Shown here one piece after another: positions 53,011 to 63,000 of a stretch of 64,000 nt of DNA. The translations under genes and the position numbers were made by a program. The DNA is from Hexactinellida sp. DTS-2022 (lineage: Eukaryota > Porifera > Hexactinellida): positions 310,001-374,000 of the forward strand of contig JAPNXP010000008.1 of the NCBI GenBank assembly GCA_028753945.1. Direction: 5' to 3'. The notes under the pieces are model-generated. The model was not told where the DNA came from. It searched no databases and was given only the letters and a program-made list of their open reading frames with translations. How positions within the stretch are numbered: position 1 is the stretch's first letter; each line of letters begins with the position of its first letter.

Positions 53011-56000
53011 TAATAAGTGATGAGTCAGCATTTTTTATGTGAGTGTTGGGTGAACACCCAACACCAACCAACCCACTCGCAAAATATAATTCATAAAATT
53101 GTAAAAACACATTTTTTTGACGATGTCATCATCACTTCAAGGTGTCAAGACCCATTGGTAGAGGTGTTACGTGGCATAAGGATCAATTGATAAATTGGAA
53201 GTTTGTTTCTATCTTGTATCATCTCTGAGATTTATGATATTTAATTAATTAGTGTGAATAATTATAAATATCATTTTTAATATAACACCAATTTCAATGT
53301 CAACTTACAATTATTAGGTAAAATTATTTTGTCATAAATAATTAATTAATTAATTTGTCTATCAAATTTCAATTCCGCACACTCGATAAACCCTAATAAA
53401 CAAATTGGAAGCATATATATAAGTCATATACTGACTGAATTAATTATAATTAATTACGTCAGTATATTAACAGTGCAATAATATTCTCGCAGAAGTAAAT
53501 ATAATCACATAATCTGTCGTTGTTATGAAATATATAATCTTAGTTTTCAATTGGAAAATAGAAGCCTACTCGATCTCACAAGTTGAATCAATATAAAAAA
53601 TCCAAAATTGCTGCCTGTGCCGACGCATGTTCCTTTGGTGGCACTATATTTTGGTAGTGGTTTATTGATAGTGCCTCCATAGGAACATGCTCTCGGCACA
53701 GGCAGCAATTTTTGATTTTTTTTCCGCCATGTCATCATCACTATGAAGGTGTTAAATTATTTCGAAAAGGTGTGTCAAAAGGCAACGACCCTTAGTGAGT
53801 TGAAAGTTTCTTTTTAGCTCACTTCATTTCAAAGATATTTAAGTTTCAGTTGAATATATTAAGTGATGAGTCAGCATTTTTTATCTGAGTGTTGGGTCAT
53901 CACCCAATATCAACTAACCCATTTTAAATATCGAATTAACAAAATTGTCAAAACACATTTTTTTAGCGATGTCATCATCACCTCAAGGTGTCAAGACCCA
54001 CTTGCATAGGTGGCGCGTGCCATAAGGACCAATTGATAAATTGAAAGTTTGTCTCTATCTTATATCATTTCTGAGATTAATGAAATTTAGATAATTAGTA
54101 TATATATTTAATTAATCTATTAATAATTTAACACCAAAATTATGTACATCAAAATAAATTAAGTTCAATTATTTGCAATAATTATTAATCTAAATTGAAT
54201 TTCACTATCATATTAGAATTCAGCGCATTCGATAACCCCACTAATCTATTCGGAACCATCTCTATTAGTTAAACACAGAGCGAATTAATTAGAATTAACT
54301 TCGTCATGTATCCATTGTGCAAGAATATTCTAAGCAGAAATAAATATAATCACATAATCTGTCGTTGTTATGGAATGTAGAATCTTAGTTTTCAATTATA
54401 TAATAGAAGCCTACTCGATCTCACAAGTTGAATCAATATAATAATAACGAGTTGAAACAATAGAATTAGATTTAACACTTTCAATTGAACTGAAGTGTTA
54501 GTAAACAAAGGAAACTTGCAATTCAATTGTGGCACAAAATAAGTACAATTTGAAAATTCGTGCACTGTGAAAAGGTGTAGAATTTAATTCTCTATCGAAT
54601 GCATATAAATTTAATTTTCGGGTACTATTTTTTGTTCCTGTTTCAATATTAAACAGGTGCAAAAATGTGTCCAAAAAAATATGATAAAAAATCGTGCCCT
54701 CAGGTGCACATCTGTAACCCATGAGACACATATCCTGAAATCTTCAGTTCTTAGTTACTAAAACTCTGTTCTGTGGAGAGGATACGGAAGGATAAAATCC
54801 AAAATTGCAGCCTGTGCCGACGCATGTTCATTTGGAGGCACTATATTTTGTGGTGGTTTATTGATAGTGCCTCCAAAGGAACATGCTGTCGGCACAGTCT
54901 GCAATTTTGGATTTTTTTTCGCCAAGTCATCATCACTATGAAGGTGTTAATTATTTCAAAAAGGTGTTACAGAAGGCATCGACCCTTAGAGTGGTGGAAG
55001 TTTCCATTTAGTTCACTTCATTTTAGAGATATTCAAGTTTGAGTAGAATATAATAGATGATGACTCAGCATTTTTTATGTGAGTGTTGGTTCATCACCCA
55101 ACATCAACTAACCCATTTTAAATATCGAATTAACAAAATTGAAAAAACACAATTTTTTAACGATGTCATCATCACCTCAAGGTGTCAAGACCCACTTGTA
55201 TAGGTGGTGCGTGCCATAAGGACCAATTGATAAATTGAAAGTTTGTTTATATCTGATATAATTTCTGAGATTAATGAAATTTAGCTAATTAGTCTAAATA
55301 TTTAATTAATTTATTAATAATTTAACACCAATATTATGTATATCAAAATAAATGAAGTTCAATTATTTGCAATTATTATTAATTTTAATTTCATTTCATT
55401 ATAATAATTGAATTCAGCGCACTCGATGACCCCAATAATCTAATTGGAACCGTCTCTATAAGTTAAACACAGAACGAATTAATTATAATTAAATATGTCA
55501 TGTATCCATTGTGCAAGAATATTCTAAGCAGAAATAAATATAATCACATAATCTGTCGTTGTTATGGAATGTAAATCTTAGTTTTTTATTAGAAAATAGA
55601 AGCCTACTCGATCTCACAAGTTGAATCAATATAATAATAACGAGTTGAAACAATAGAATTAGATTTAACACTTCAATTGAACTGAAGTGTTAGTAAACAA
55701 AGGGATTTTGCAACTCAATTGTGGCACAAACGAAGCGCAATTTGAAAATTCGTGCACTGTGAAAAGGTGTAGAATTTAATTCTCTATCGAATGCATGTAA
55801 ATTAAATATTCTCGCACTATTTAATGTTATTTTTCCAATATTAAACAGGTGCAAAAATGTGTCCAAAAAAATGTAATAAAAAATCGTGACCCCAGGTGCA
55901 CATCTATAACCCATGAGACACATATCCTGAAAATTTGGGCTCTTAGTTAATTAAACTCTGTTCTGTGGAGAGGATACGGAAGGATAATAATAAAATCCAA

Positions 56001-57212
56001 AATTGCAGCCTGTGCCGACGCATGTTCATTTGGTGGCACTATATTTTGGTGGTGGTCTATTGATAGTGCCTCCAATGGAACATGCTGTCGGCACAGGCTG
56101 CAATTTTGGATTTTTTTTTTCACCAAGTCATCATCACTATAAAGGTGTTAAATTATTTCAGAAAGGTGTTTCAGAAGGCTACGACCCTTAGAGTGGTGGA
56201 AGTTTCCATTTTGCTCACTTCGTTTCAAAGATATTCAAGTTTCAGTAGAATATAATAAGTGATGAATCAGCATTTTTTATGTGAGTGTTGGGTCATCACC
56301 CAACTCCAACTAACCCATTTTAATAATATAATTCACAAAATTGTAAAAATACATTTTTTTGACGATGTCATCATCACCTCAAGGTGTCAAGATCCACTTG
56401 TATAGGTGGTACGTGCCATAAGGACCAATTGATAAATTTAAAGTTTGTTTCTATCTTGTATCATCTCTGAGATTAATGAAATTTAGATAATTAGTATAAA
56501 TATTTAATTAATCTAAGATAATTTAACACCAATATTATTTACATCAAAATAAATTAAGTTCAATTATTTGCTATAATAATTAATTTAAATTTAATTTCAC
56601 TATCATATTTGAATTCAGCGCACTCGATGCCCTAATAATCTAATTGGAACCGTTTCTCTAAGTTAAACACAGAGCGAATTAATTAGAATTAAATATCTCA
56701 TGTATCCATTGTTCAAGAATATTCTGAGCAGAAATAAATATAATCACATAATCTGTTGTTGTTATGGAATGTAAAATCTTAGTTTTCAATTAGAAAATAG
56801 AAGCCTACTCGATCTCACAAGTTGAATCAATGTAATTATCACAAGTTGAAACAATAGAATTCGATTTAACACTTCAATTGAACTGAAGTGTTAGTAAACA
56901 AAGGAAACTTGCAACTCAATTGTGGCACAAACGAAACTCAATTTAAAAATTCGTGCACTGTGAAAAGGTGTAGAATTTAATTCTCTATCGAATGCATATA
57001 AATTAAATATTTGTGCACTATTTATTGTTCTTTTTCTAATATTAAACAGGTGCAAAAATGTGTCCAAAAAAATGTAGTAAAAATCGTGACCCCAGGTGCA
57101 CATCTGTAACCCATGAGACACCTGTCCTGAAATTTTGGGTTCTTAGTTAATTAAACTCTGTTCAGTGGACGATCTACGGACCAAAAATAATAATAATAAC
57201 TAACCAAAGCAC

Positions 57213-57802
57213 TAAGATTAGAACTGGGCCACTATACTATAGTATAGTCGGCACAGTAATAATAACGAGTTGAAACAATAGAATTAGATTTAACACTTTC
57301 AATTGAACTGAAGTGTTAGTAAACAAAGGAAACTTGCAACTCAATTGTGGCACAAACAAAGTACAATTTGAAAATTCGTGCACTGTGAAAAGGTGTAGAA
57401 TTTAATTATCTATCGAATGCATATAAATTTAATTTTCGGGTACTATTTATTGTTCCTGTTTCAATATTAAACAGGTGCAAAAATGTGTCCAAAAAAATGT
57501 AATTAAAAATCGTGACCCCAGGTGCACATCTGTAACCCATGAGACACATATCCTGAAAATTTGGGCTCTTAGTTAACAAAACTCTGTTCTGTGGACGATC
57601 TACGGACTAATAATAATAACCAAGGCAGTAAGATTAGAACTGGGCCACTATACTATAGTATAGTCGGCACAGTAATAAAGGCAGTGAGATTAGAACTGGG
57701 CCACTATACTATAGTATAGTCGGCACAGTAATAATAATAATAACCAAAGCACTAAGACCAATACTGGGCCACTATACTATAGTATAGTCGGCACAGTAAA
57801 AA
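57213..57802. repeat. Four palindromic units alternating with array debris
   Basis: ACTATACTATAGTATAGT palindromes lie at about 57231, 57648, 57703 and 57771, each followed by CGGCACAGTA. Between the first and second, the array text AGTTGAAACAATAGAATTAG to CTGTGGACGATCTACGGAC is repeated again, so the array end was itself duplicated. Confidence 0.8.
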
Positions 57803-58140
57803 TGTAACCTCCAATTGCTGCGTCATTGCTCATACTGAGGTTTGATGATTTAATCTTCACATACATATCACCGAAATTGCATTCTTGATTAATCCAGTTT
57901 GGCTTCCATCAGTTTATTTCTATTCGTGATATTTAGCCTACGTCAATCAGTGACAATCACATAAGTGTACATAATATTACTATCAAAGTAATTCAACTAT
58001 TTACAAACAATTTTCCTATGTAAATCCTGGGTTAGTAAATAACATGAATGAATGAATTAATTAATTAGTTGACATACTTAATAGCAGCATAGAGTAGTGT
58101 AATTTACAAGTCACAGGTTTAACCTATTTAATATGAGTGA
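57803..58140. other. Non-coding spacer right of the array
   Basis: AT-rich, no repeat or gene recognised. Confidence 0.3.
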
Positions 58141-58144
58141 TAGT

Positions 58145-58275
58145 TGAGTAGTGTAAGGCCGCAAAGCGGCCGTTAATTAATTGTGTTGCGGTGTGTAACA
58201 CGAATGAACAAAAGTCGCGAAGCGACTTTTGTGAGAGAGTGATCAGTCGCGAAGCGACCGAGACCGAAGGGCTCG
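58145..58275 (-). repeat. CG-rich hairpin block, second copy
   Basis: Matches 42550-42690 (GGCCGCAAAGCGGCCGTTAA, AAAAGTCGCGAAGCGACTTT, GACCGAGACCGAAGGGCTCG) and is followed without a gap by the Helitron-like 5' end at 58275. Confidence 0.75.
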
Positions 58276-58480
58276 TCTGTATATTAAAAGCGGAATTGTT
58301 GTGTGTGTGTGTGTGTTTGGATGTTTGTCCATAATTAATTGGAAAGACTACGAGTCCCAGAAAGCTGAAAATTTGTATACAGGGGTAATTTTGTACTGCG
58401 ACAACGATCTATTGGTTTTTGAAACAAAATAACGGGATTATGACGTCACGGTTGCAAAAAACAGATATTTTGTACTAGCT
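58275..58480 (+). mobile_element. Helitron-like 5' end, copy 2
   Basis: TCTGTATATTAAAAGCGGAA, (GT)n, GTTTGTCCATAATTAATTGG and CTGCGACAACGATCTATTGG match 43139-43320. The end of one repeat abuts the start of another here, a head-to-tail arrangement. Confidence 0.45.
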
Positions 58481-58899
58481 TCCCAATTTTTCTCCGATCT
58501 GTAGAAAATTCAAATCATTAGACGTACACTAAATTTCTACACCTGATAGCAGTTCACGAATTCCCATTTTACTTCTGATTGTGACACAGTTAATTAATTA
58601 GTCCCTGCACTAATCAACCATAAATAGTGTATCGTACCAACACAGGTATAGCAAAGTGCAAAATCGATTTTCGAATGTGTTCTATTGCAAACAATTCAAG
58701 TAAGAGTGATTAACGAAAGTTATTAGTTCAAATGTATCATATTATTCTTAGCACTATGTTGGTGATCTGATTTGTTTGGTTTTAACAAGAATGCACTCGA
58801 GTTGTTAACTTCTCTGATGCATTGTTTATTTATTACACCTATATTATATTGACTTCCTATTAATAAGACAATTAATGGAATTACGTAATTTCTAACCTA
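58481..58899. other. Non-coding spacer
   Basis: AT-rich, nothing recognised. Confidence 0.3.
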
Positions 58900-59711
58900 A
58901 ATGAAATTATGAAATTAATTAAATTAAAATCACAAACATAGGTTTTTATCCCATCATTTATTGAATTAGTGATCTTAGTTTAAATTAATACTTAATAGAT
59001 AATACTGATTTCCACAATTTGTGGTTGAATCAATCTTGTTATCTGTAGTATACATTGATGACTATAATATTCTTACAGTACTATATATATGTTATGTCGA
59101 TTTTGTCAAATAGTCGATTTTACAAAATCAACATCCAAAATGTCGATTTTGTAAAATCAACATACAAACTTAAGTTTAATTTGTAAAATAGTTGATTTTA
59201 TAAAATCGACATTTTAAATTAGTTGATTTTGTAAAATCGACATTTCAGAATGTTAATTTTACAAAATCAACATTTTAAATTAGTTGATTTTGTAAAATCG
59301 ACATTTCAGAATGTCGATTTTACAAAATCAATAAATTAAAAATGTCGATTTTACAAAATCAACTAATAAAAATTTTTGATTTTATAAAATCGACATATTT
59401 TATTCGCTGATTTTGCAAAATCACCCTAGAATATTTTTTCATTCTAGTAAAAAAATTTCGTTTTGGTAAAATCTTTCTTCATACAAGTCAGTATATACTT
59501 GGATGAAGCGAATTCTGAACAAAATGCAATAAAACTTAGGCTTATACGATTAATATAGCCAAAGTCGAGCACTTGTTTTAGTTCCGTTGATTCATGTTGA
59601 TTTTGTAAAATCAACATTTGACAAAATCGACATAACATATACATAGTCGTTATTGTAATATAAGTTCAATCTGTGTTTAGAAACTATCTCTGAATTATCC
59701 TAATTTGACTA
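58900..59711 (+). promoter_or_regulatory. Class 2 upstream region split by a palindromic element
   Basis: Class 2 landmarks ATTTCCACAATTTGTGG (59007) and CAGTACTATATATAT (59076) lie left of the insertion at 59091-59636; ACATAGTCG, GTAATATAAGTTCAATCT and the leader AAACTATCTCTGAATTATCC lie to its right, up to the ATG. Confidence 0.6.
59091..59636. mobile_element. Palindrome-rich element built on TGTCGATTTTGTAAAATC
   Basis: Ends GTTATGTCGATTTTGTCAAA and TTTGACAAAATCGACATAAC are inverted, with ATAT on both sides (59087-59090, 59637-59640) as a possible 4-bp duplication. The left 300 bp consists of about ten imperfect repeats of GTCGATTTTGTAAAATCAAC with either polarity, each itself a near palindrome. 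A unique stretch lies at 59410-59590. 546 bp, no ORF, inserted about 75 bp before the next gene's ATG. Confidence 0.8.
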
Positions 59712-60932
59712 ATGGCTACTGCTATTCCTTTGAGAGAAGATAACTACGAGTTAGAATTGAGTCAAGTGAGAGAGAATGTTAAAACTAAGTTTGTTGAATT
59801 AACTGATTGCTTGAAAGCTAGAGAAAGTGAGCTGTTGAGAGAGTTGGATAATATTCTAGCTTCTTATCTCTCTTATAGATGCGAATTGGAGAAAGCAAAT
59901 GAAAAGAAAAGAGATCTTGGAAGAACAAAAACATTTCATCAAAATGAACTTGAAAATTCTACTATAAAGAATGTTCATGAGATTTGTATTGCACATGTTA
60001 ACACAGAGCTCAAATCAATTAAACCCCCAATAGAACCTAAAATAGTTAGTTTTGAGTGTGACAGCAACAAAATGTTAGCTGAATTGAACAAGTTGGGTAA
60101 GTTGGTAGAGAAATTCAGACCCGAAATCGAGTATAAAAGCAAGAAACAACCTATAGTGAGTGTTTGTGAGAAAGGAAAGGGAATGGAACAACTTAATAGG
60201 CCACTTGATGTAACTGTTGATAATCGATCAGGAAATATTTATGTTTCAGATTTGGACAACTTTGTGAAAGTATTTGATAATGCTGGCAAGTTTTTGTACA
60301 CATTTGGAAACAATGAAGAAAATATCTCCAAGCCATTAAGCGTAGCTATTTATGGAGACACGATTCTCATTTCACAAGGTGACCACTGTATTCTAAATTA
60401 TCAACTCGATGGGAAGTTTATCTCTAAAATAGGTAAACTGGGAAAAGGAAAATTGGAATTTGACTGGCCTAGTGGTCTAACTATTGATGAGTCAAATGGA
60501 AATATATATGTTAGTGATTGTCATAATGATCGTATTCAGGTTCTTTCTCAAGATTTTCATTTTATATCTCAGTTTGGAAAAGAAACACTGAAAGACCCTC
60601 GTGATGTTAAACTCTCCAAAGAATACATTTATGTTCTCGATGAATCTAATCCTTGTCTCCATCTCTACAACTATAATCACATTCTACAGAAGAGTGTTAT
60701 ATATGGAGGCGAAGGAATGGAAGTTATTAATCCATTTTGCTTCTTCGTTGACAAAACTGATTATATTCTAATTTCAGACCGAGATTCAAACTCTATACAT
60801 ATTTTCAATACTGAATTCAAATTGATTCATAAGATCTCTGTGTCTCCCCATCCTATGGGAATTACAATGGACAACAGAAGAAGAATTATAGTGGTGTGTC
60901 GAGCTAACAATAACTGTCTACAGATATTTTAG
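59712..60932 (+). CDS. Coiled-coil/NHL-repeat protein, family A (gene 10)
   Basis: 406 codons, start MATAIPLREDNYELELSQVR. Coil and linker are nearly those of gene 7 (GRTKTFHQNELENSTIKNVH; VEKFRPEI). The first two blades are unusual: SGNIYVSDLDNFVKVFDNAG, FLYTFGNNEENISKPLSVAI, three residues shorter than in paralogs. The third blade is the KFISKIGKLGKGKLEFDWPS type shared with 1370, the fourth is VLSQDFHFISQFG, and the last FNTEFKLIHKISVSPHPMG. So it combines gene 7-like ends with a gene 1-like middle. Complete and free of stops. Its leader is intact but the upstream region carries a 546-bp insertion that may affect expression. Confidence 0.85.
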   Translation: MATAIPLREDNYELELSQVRENVKTKFVELTDCLKARESELLRELDNILASYLSYRCELEKANEKKRDLGRTKTFHQNELENSTIKNVHEICIAHVNTELKSIKPPIEPKIVSFECDSNKMLAELNKLGKLVEKFRPEIEYKSKKQPIVSVCEKGKGMEQLNRPLDVTVDNRSGNIYVSDLDNFVKVFDNAGKFLYTFGNNEENISKPLSVAIYGDTILISQGDHCILNYQLDGKFISKIGKLGKGKLEFDWPSGLTIDESNGNIYVSDCHNDRIQVLSQDFHFISQFGKETLKDPRDVKLSKEYIYVLDESNPCLHLYNYNHILQKSVIYGGEGMEVINPFCFFVDKTDYILISDRDSNSIHIFNTEFKLIHKISVSPHPMGITMDNRRRIIVVCRANNNCLQIF

Positions 60933-61401
60933 TAACTATATAAACTTCTTCTTTCTTGTATTGTTCACTAACTATTCTACTCGTTATTTGTTTCCCCATT
61001 CGTTCTATTATTGAATTATTTCTAATATTTCCTACTGCTTTGTTTGCTAGTACACAAATTATGAACCTCATTTATTATCATTTTGCAAACTATTTATGCT
61101 TAAATGTCTTAATTATCTTAATATCGAGACTAAATGGTCTATGGACTCTATAGCTCTAGCCCCAGTAAACTATAAGGGAATTTTAGAATTTTTAAGTTTC
61201 AGTCAATCACAAGCTGTGTAATATAATTTACTAAAAAATATCTGGATAATCCCTAGGTTAAAAGATATAAGTATATCCCCTTGAATTATAGGTTCACAAC
61301 ATCAATGTTTCTATTATTGGATTTGCCACTGAAAGAAATGTGAAACAAACAAATATAAATTCAAATGATAATTGACCCTTCGTGATACCCATTGACCTTT
61401 T
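60933..61401. repeat. 3' flank duplicated from or to gene 7
   Basis: Aligns with 22392-22860 up to TTGACC-TT-GTG and CCCATT(G)ACCTTTT, after which the two diverge. Confidence 0.75.
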
Positions 61402-61416
61402 TAGTGTGCTTCTTCT
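61402..61416. other. Isolated terminus of the AGTGTGCTTCTTCT element
   Basis: AGTGTGCTTCTTCTA is the same end as at 15586 and 17594, but the following sequence is different. Probably a remnant cut by the next element. Confidence 0.5.
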
Positions 61417-61425
61417 ATTTAAAAA

Positions 61426-62605
61426 GGGGCTGAATGAATAGTGGAATCTAATGGAAACTAGTGGAATTACTAAATTTAGTGGTATTGACTGAACAGTGGA
61501 ATCGAGTGGAATATTTGATTGAATAGTGGAATCGAGTGGAATCTAATGTAATCTAGTCGAATTACTAAATTTTAAATGAATACAAACTGGATTTGAACAG
61601 GAATTGTTGATAAATAATGTTTAGAAGATGTGTCTAAATAACATGGTAACAAAGCCTAACAAATAAATACTATTGAGTTACTGATTGTTTAATAATAACT
61701 ACACTATATAACCACGGGCTATTAGCAAAAGTTCTATGAATGATCTACTTGCTCTTTGCACACTCTGTTCTGCTTTTGCTCTTCCGCTTTTCGCGCCCGA
61801 GCTTTTTCCCCACCCAAGGATTTTTCTTTAGAATCAGTATTCTATCCGAGGAACAAACTTCTCTATCCTCCTTCTTAATATTAAATTGTAAAAACTTGAG
61901 GAAGTATGTTTTTCTTTCAGCTTCTGTTTTTCTCAAATAATGACTGTAATCAATTCTAAAATTATAAAAGTGTGAATTCAAACTGTAGTTTCCCCTTCCA
62001 TAGAGTGATTTTTCTAAGTCTGAATACTGAGTTTTAACAGTGATGTACTCTGTTACTAGTAACGGAGTAACGGAGTAACGATAACGGTAACGGTAACGGG
62101 CATCCGTTACTTTTAACTAGTTACCGTTATCTTTAATCAGTTATCTTCCCAATACTTTACTTAACACAGTAACCGTTAGTACGTAAAACTTATTCCATAG
62201 CCATTACGACATTATTTTAAATCAGTTACCGTTACATTAAGGTAAACTGTACTGAATAAAGGTAAACGGATAAACTTAACAAAAGTAACGGAGTAACGGT
62301 AACGGAACAAATAAAGTAACGGTAAAGGAGTAAAAGTAACGGGAGATATAAAGTAACGGTAAAGGAGTAACGGAAGATTTAGTAACGGAGCACATCACTG
62401 AGTTTTAACATGGGCTATCAAGGTATTTAAAAGCGTGTGAACTGGTTGTGGTTTATAATTTATCAGATGCTTCATCAAACTATTACTCGATTCCACTATT
62501 CAGTCAAATTCCACTCGATTCCACTAGATTCCACCGTTCAGTCTATTCCACTAAAATTTATTAATTCCACTAGATTCCACTGGGTTCCACCATTCAGTCA
62601 GCCCC
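61426..62605. mobile_element. TIR element with tandem AGTGGAATC arms
   Basis: Left end GGGGCTGAATGAATAGTGGA and right end TCCACCATTCAGTCAGCCCC are inverted. Both arms contain several copies of AGTGGAATCTA/AGTGGAATCGA and their complement (CGATTCCACTAGATTCCAC). No coding region is convincing; a hAT-like MITE is nested at 62038-62400. Its right edge touches a subfamily B relic. Confidence 0.7.
62038..62400. mobile_element. hAT-like MITE with (TAACGG)n interior and 8-bp duplication
   Basis: Ends CAGTGATGTACTCTGTTACT and AGTAACGGAGCACATCACTG are inverted. AGTTTTAA flanks both sides (62030-62037, 62401-62408). The interior is largely GTAACGG-type repeats in both orientations. Confidence 0.9.
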
Positions 62606-62606
62606 G

Positions 62607-62728
62607 TTCTCATGGTCTCTCTGTTGATAAAGTTAATGGAAACATTTACATTGCGGATTATCTGTTGACAATATGGGGAGAGTTATTGTTGTTAATCAGG
62701 CTGATAAGGACTGTCTACAGATATTCTA
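62607..62728 (+). pseudogene. Subfamily B NHL relic, copy 4 (internal deletion)
   Basis: TTCTCATGGTCTCTCTGTTG to ACATTTACATTGCGGA is the first NHL blade; directly after it TTATCTGTTGACAATATGGG is the last blade, ending CTACAGATATTCTAA. About 0.6 kb of propeller between them is deleted, with GGA present at both parental break sites. Confidence 0.8.
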
Positions 62729-62734
62729 AATGCT

Positions 62735-63000
62735 AATTGTAGCTGTGTGTAATTATTTGCAGATATATATATTTTCTTGCATTTATTTTTTAAGTATTAA
62801 GTTACTATTAACCATAATAATTGAAGAAATTATTATTACCTTCTATAGATAACGTCGATATTCCACCTGAGAATATTCATTCTAAGAAAACAGATTAGGT
62901 TTCAATACGTGCTAAATAGGATGATCTTATAGTATATGAACTTTAAATATATTAATTTTATATTTCAGAAAACTATCTCTATATTTCCTAAGATTTACGA
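62735..63000 (+). promoter_or_regulatory. Class 1 upstream region of the 63001 gene
   Basis: Class 1 flank (GTATTAAGTTACTATTAACC, GTGCTAAATAGG) ending TATATTTCAG (62960-62969) then AAAACTATCTCTATATTTCC before the ATG; again preceded by a subfamily B relic. Confidence 0.5.

Larger units (their letters stand above)
43565..57330. repeat. Complex tandem array of hairpin-bearing units
   Basis: Ten hairpins start at about 43571, 44766, 46214, 47128, 48402, 49853, 50832, 53596, 54795 and 55992. Each is followed by sequence with GGTGTTAAATTATTTCAG, AACGACCCTTAGAGTGG, GATGTCATCATCACCTCAAG, AATCTGTCGTTGTTATGGAA and, at the end, CCCCAGGTGCA plus an A/AAT-rich tract. Spacings are ~1.2 kb (several), ~1.45 kb (two), ~0.91-0.98 kb (two) and ~1.27 kb. 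The long units contain an extra block (CATAAACCATC, TTAATGCCATTCATTCATTA) and the short ones lack the middle of the unit. The 50832-53596 interval is enlarged by the insertion at 51088-53010. No convincing protein is encoded. Confidence 0.85.

Noticed and set aside
57213..57802. Palindromic units considered as tRNA or hairpin RNA genes
   Set aside because: No cloverleaf, A/B box or Pol III terminator arrangement; the palindrome is AT-rich and short.
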